From an uncultured Bilophila sp. (GTDB taxonomy: Bacteria; Desulfobacterota; Desulfovibrionia; Desulfovibrionales; Desulfovibrionaceae): a stretch of 7,278 bases of DNA. Below the pieces are notes generated by a model. It searched no databases. It worked only from the letters and a program-made list of their open reading frames with translations, and had not been told where the DNA came from. This document shows positions 6,327 to 7,278 of the stretch, piece by piece (position 1 is the stretch's first letter; the number at the start of each line of letters is the position of its first letter). The stretch lies in assembly GCA_902373525.1 (NCBI GenBank), contig CABKMN010000117.1:1-7278 (forward strand), given 5' to 3'. Both the position numbers and the translations under genes were made by a program.

Positions 6327-7202
6327 ATGACGACGATTACCTTCCGAAGCGACAACGCGGCGCGCCAACGGCGGCAGGGGCTCATGTTCGGCCTGCTCCG
6401 CGCGGCGGCGGCCATCAACATTCTGGCGCTGGTGGGCGTGTGCGCCTTCCTGATCTGGAACGGGAGCCCGGCGATCAGTTGGGAATTTCTGACTCAGGCG
6501 CCCCGCAGGATGATGACGGAGGGCGGCGTGTGGCCCTGCATCGTGGGGACGTTCCTGCTGTCCTTCGGAGCCATGCTGCTGGCGTTTCCGCTCGGCGTGG
6601 CTTCGGCGGTCTATCTGCACGAATACGGGAGCCGGGGCCGGTACACTCGCTACCTGCGGCTGGGCATCAGCAATCTTGCCGGAGTGCCGTCCGTGGTGTT
6701 CGGCCTGTTCGGTCTGGCCTTTTTCGTGACCTTTCTCGAGATGGGCGTCAGTCTGCTCGCCGGTGTGCTGACGCTGGCGGTCCTGACCCTGCCCGTGATC
6801 ATCAACACGACGGAGGAGGCCTTGCGGCAGGTTCCCGACGCATGGCGCGAGGCCTCTCTCGCCCTCGGCGCGACCCGCAGCCAGACCATAGGCCGCGTGG
6901 TGCTTCCCGCCGCCGTGCCCGGCATGCTGACCGGCGCGATCCTCGGCCTTGCGCGCGCCGCCGGTGAGACCGCCGCAATCATGTTTACCGCCGCCGTCTT
7001 CTACACGCCCAAGATGCCGGATTCGGTCTTCAGCGCGGTGATGTCGCTTCCCTATCACATGTACGTCCTCGCCACCGCCGGGACCGAGATCGAGAAGACC
7101 CGGCCTCTCCAGTACGGCACCGCCCTCATCCTCCTTATTCTCGTTCTCGGCATGAACCTCATCGCCATCATCATTCGCGACCGCATGCAGCGGAAGCGGT
7201 AG
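6327..7202 (+). CDS. pstA: Phosphate ABC transporter permease PstA
   Basis: This 291-residue inner-membrane protein is the second half of the phosphate channel and the partner of PstC. Predicted membrane segments lie at about 21-44, 72-97, 118-138, 142-162, 199-222 and 263-284. The EAA loop is EASLALGATRSQTIGRVVLP (175-194), closely matching that of PstC. RAAGET (210-215) is the conserved Arg/Glu motif. The segment GGVWPCIVGTFLLSFGAML (66-84) with PLGVASAVYLHEY (88-100) is characteristic of PstA. The ATG follows pstC by 8 bases, with AGGG (6317-6320) overlapping the pstC stop, so translation is probably coupled. A later in-frame ATG at residue 20 is possible but would remove only a short cytoplasmic tail. 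No pstB follows, since the ATPase gene lies in the divergent operon. A hairpin comes 36 bases after the stop. Confidence 0.95.
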   Translation: MTTITFRSDNAARQRRQGLMFGLLRAAAAINILALVGVCAFLIWNGSPAISWEFLTQAPRRMMTEGGVWPCIVGTFLLSFGAMLLAFPLGVASAVYLHEYGSRGRYTRYLRLGISNLAGVPSVVFGLFGLAFFVTFLEMGVSLLAGVLTLAVLTLPVIINTTEEALRQVPDAWREASLALGATRSQTIGRVVLPAAVPGMLTGAILGLARAAGETAAIMFTAAVFYTPKMPDSVFSAVMSLPYHMYVLATAGTEIEKTRPLQYGTALILLILVLGMNLIAIIIRDRMQRKR

Positions 7203-7238
7203 GAAGGTGACGCGGGGAGGGAAGATGAAGATTGGGGA

Positions 7239-7278
7239 GGGGAAGGGGAACCTTTCTTCAGAAAGGTTCCCCTTCCCC
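7239..7278 (+). terminator. Palindromic hairpin after pstA, probable terminator
   Basis: Bases 7239-7256 and 7261-7278 are exact reverse complements around a TTCA loop. It starts 36 bases after the pstA stop codon, as expected for the terminator of pstSCA. The window stops at the last base of the stem, so neither a U-tract nor further stem can be seen. GGGGA at 7234-7238 may pair with bases beyond the edge. The core CTTTCTTCAGAAAG is identical to that of the hairpin at 1-42. Confidence 0.7.

Noticed and set aside
1..7278. Mobile elements, CRISPR arrays, tRNA or rRNA genes
   Set aside because: I looked and found no transposase, no spaced repeat array and no recognisable RNA gene. The window is filled by one housekeeping regulon.

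Overview
This GC-rich window carries a complete phosphate-starvation module of seven genes. Four lie on the minus strand (phoB, phoR, pstB, phoU, in transcription order) and three on the plus strand (pstS, pstC, pstA). All seven are intact and full length for their families, and together they account for almost all of the window. The organism is best described as a GC-rich Gram-negative bacterium. Gene content, PhoR architecture and hairpin style suggest a Desulfovibrio/Bilophila-like Desulfobacterota member, but no phylogenetic marker is present, so this is a low-to-moderate confidence inference.

Layout: positions 1-42 hold a perfect palindromic hairpin just past the end of phoU. phoU (59-727) and pstB (765-1580) are closely spaced. 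A 127-base gap with no gene (1581-1707) separates pstB from phoR (1708-3519), and phoR starts one base after the phoB stop codon (phoB 3521-4207). The 229-base divergent control region (4208-4436) contains two back-to-back arrays of 11-base Pho-box repeats. Each is followed by a 10-base spacer and a -10-like hexamer, one array serving phoB and the other pstS. On the plus strand, pstS (4437-5258) is followed by a strong GC hairpin in a 172-base gap, then pstC (5431-6318) and pstA (6327-7202). The window ends inside or at the edge of a second hairpin (7239-7278) closely related to the first.

How it works together: PstS captures periplasmic phosphate, PstC and PstA form the membrane channel, and PstB supplies ATP hydrolysis. 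PhoU relays the transporter's state to the sensor kinase PhoR, which phosphorylates PhoB. PhoB then acts on both divergent promoters. The genes themselves are standard. Three points are less routine: the pst genes are split so that pstB-phoU ride with phoBR rather than with pstSCA, the divergent Pho-box arrangement is unusually legible, and related hairpins sit at both window ends. No undescribed system was found.
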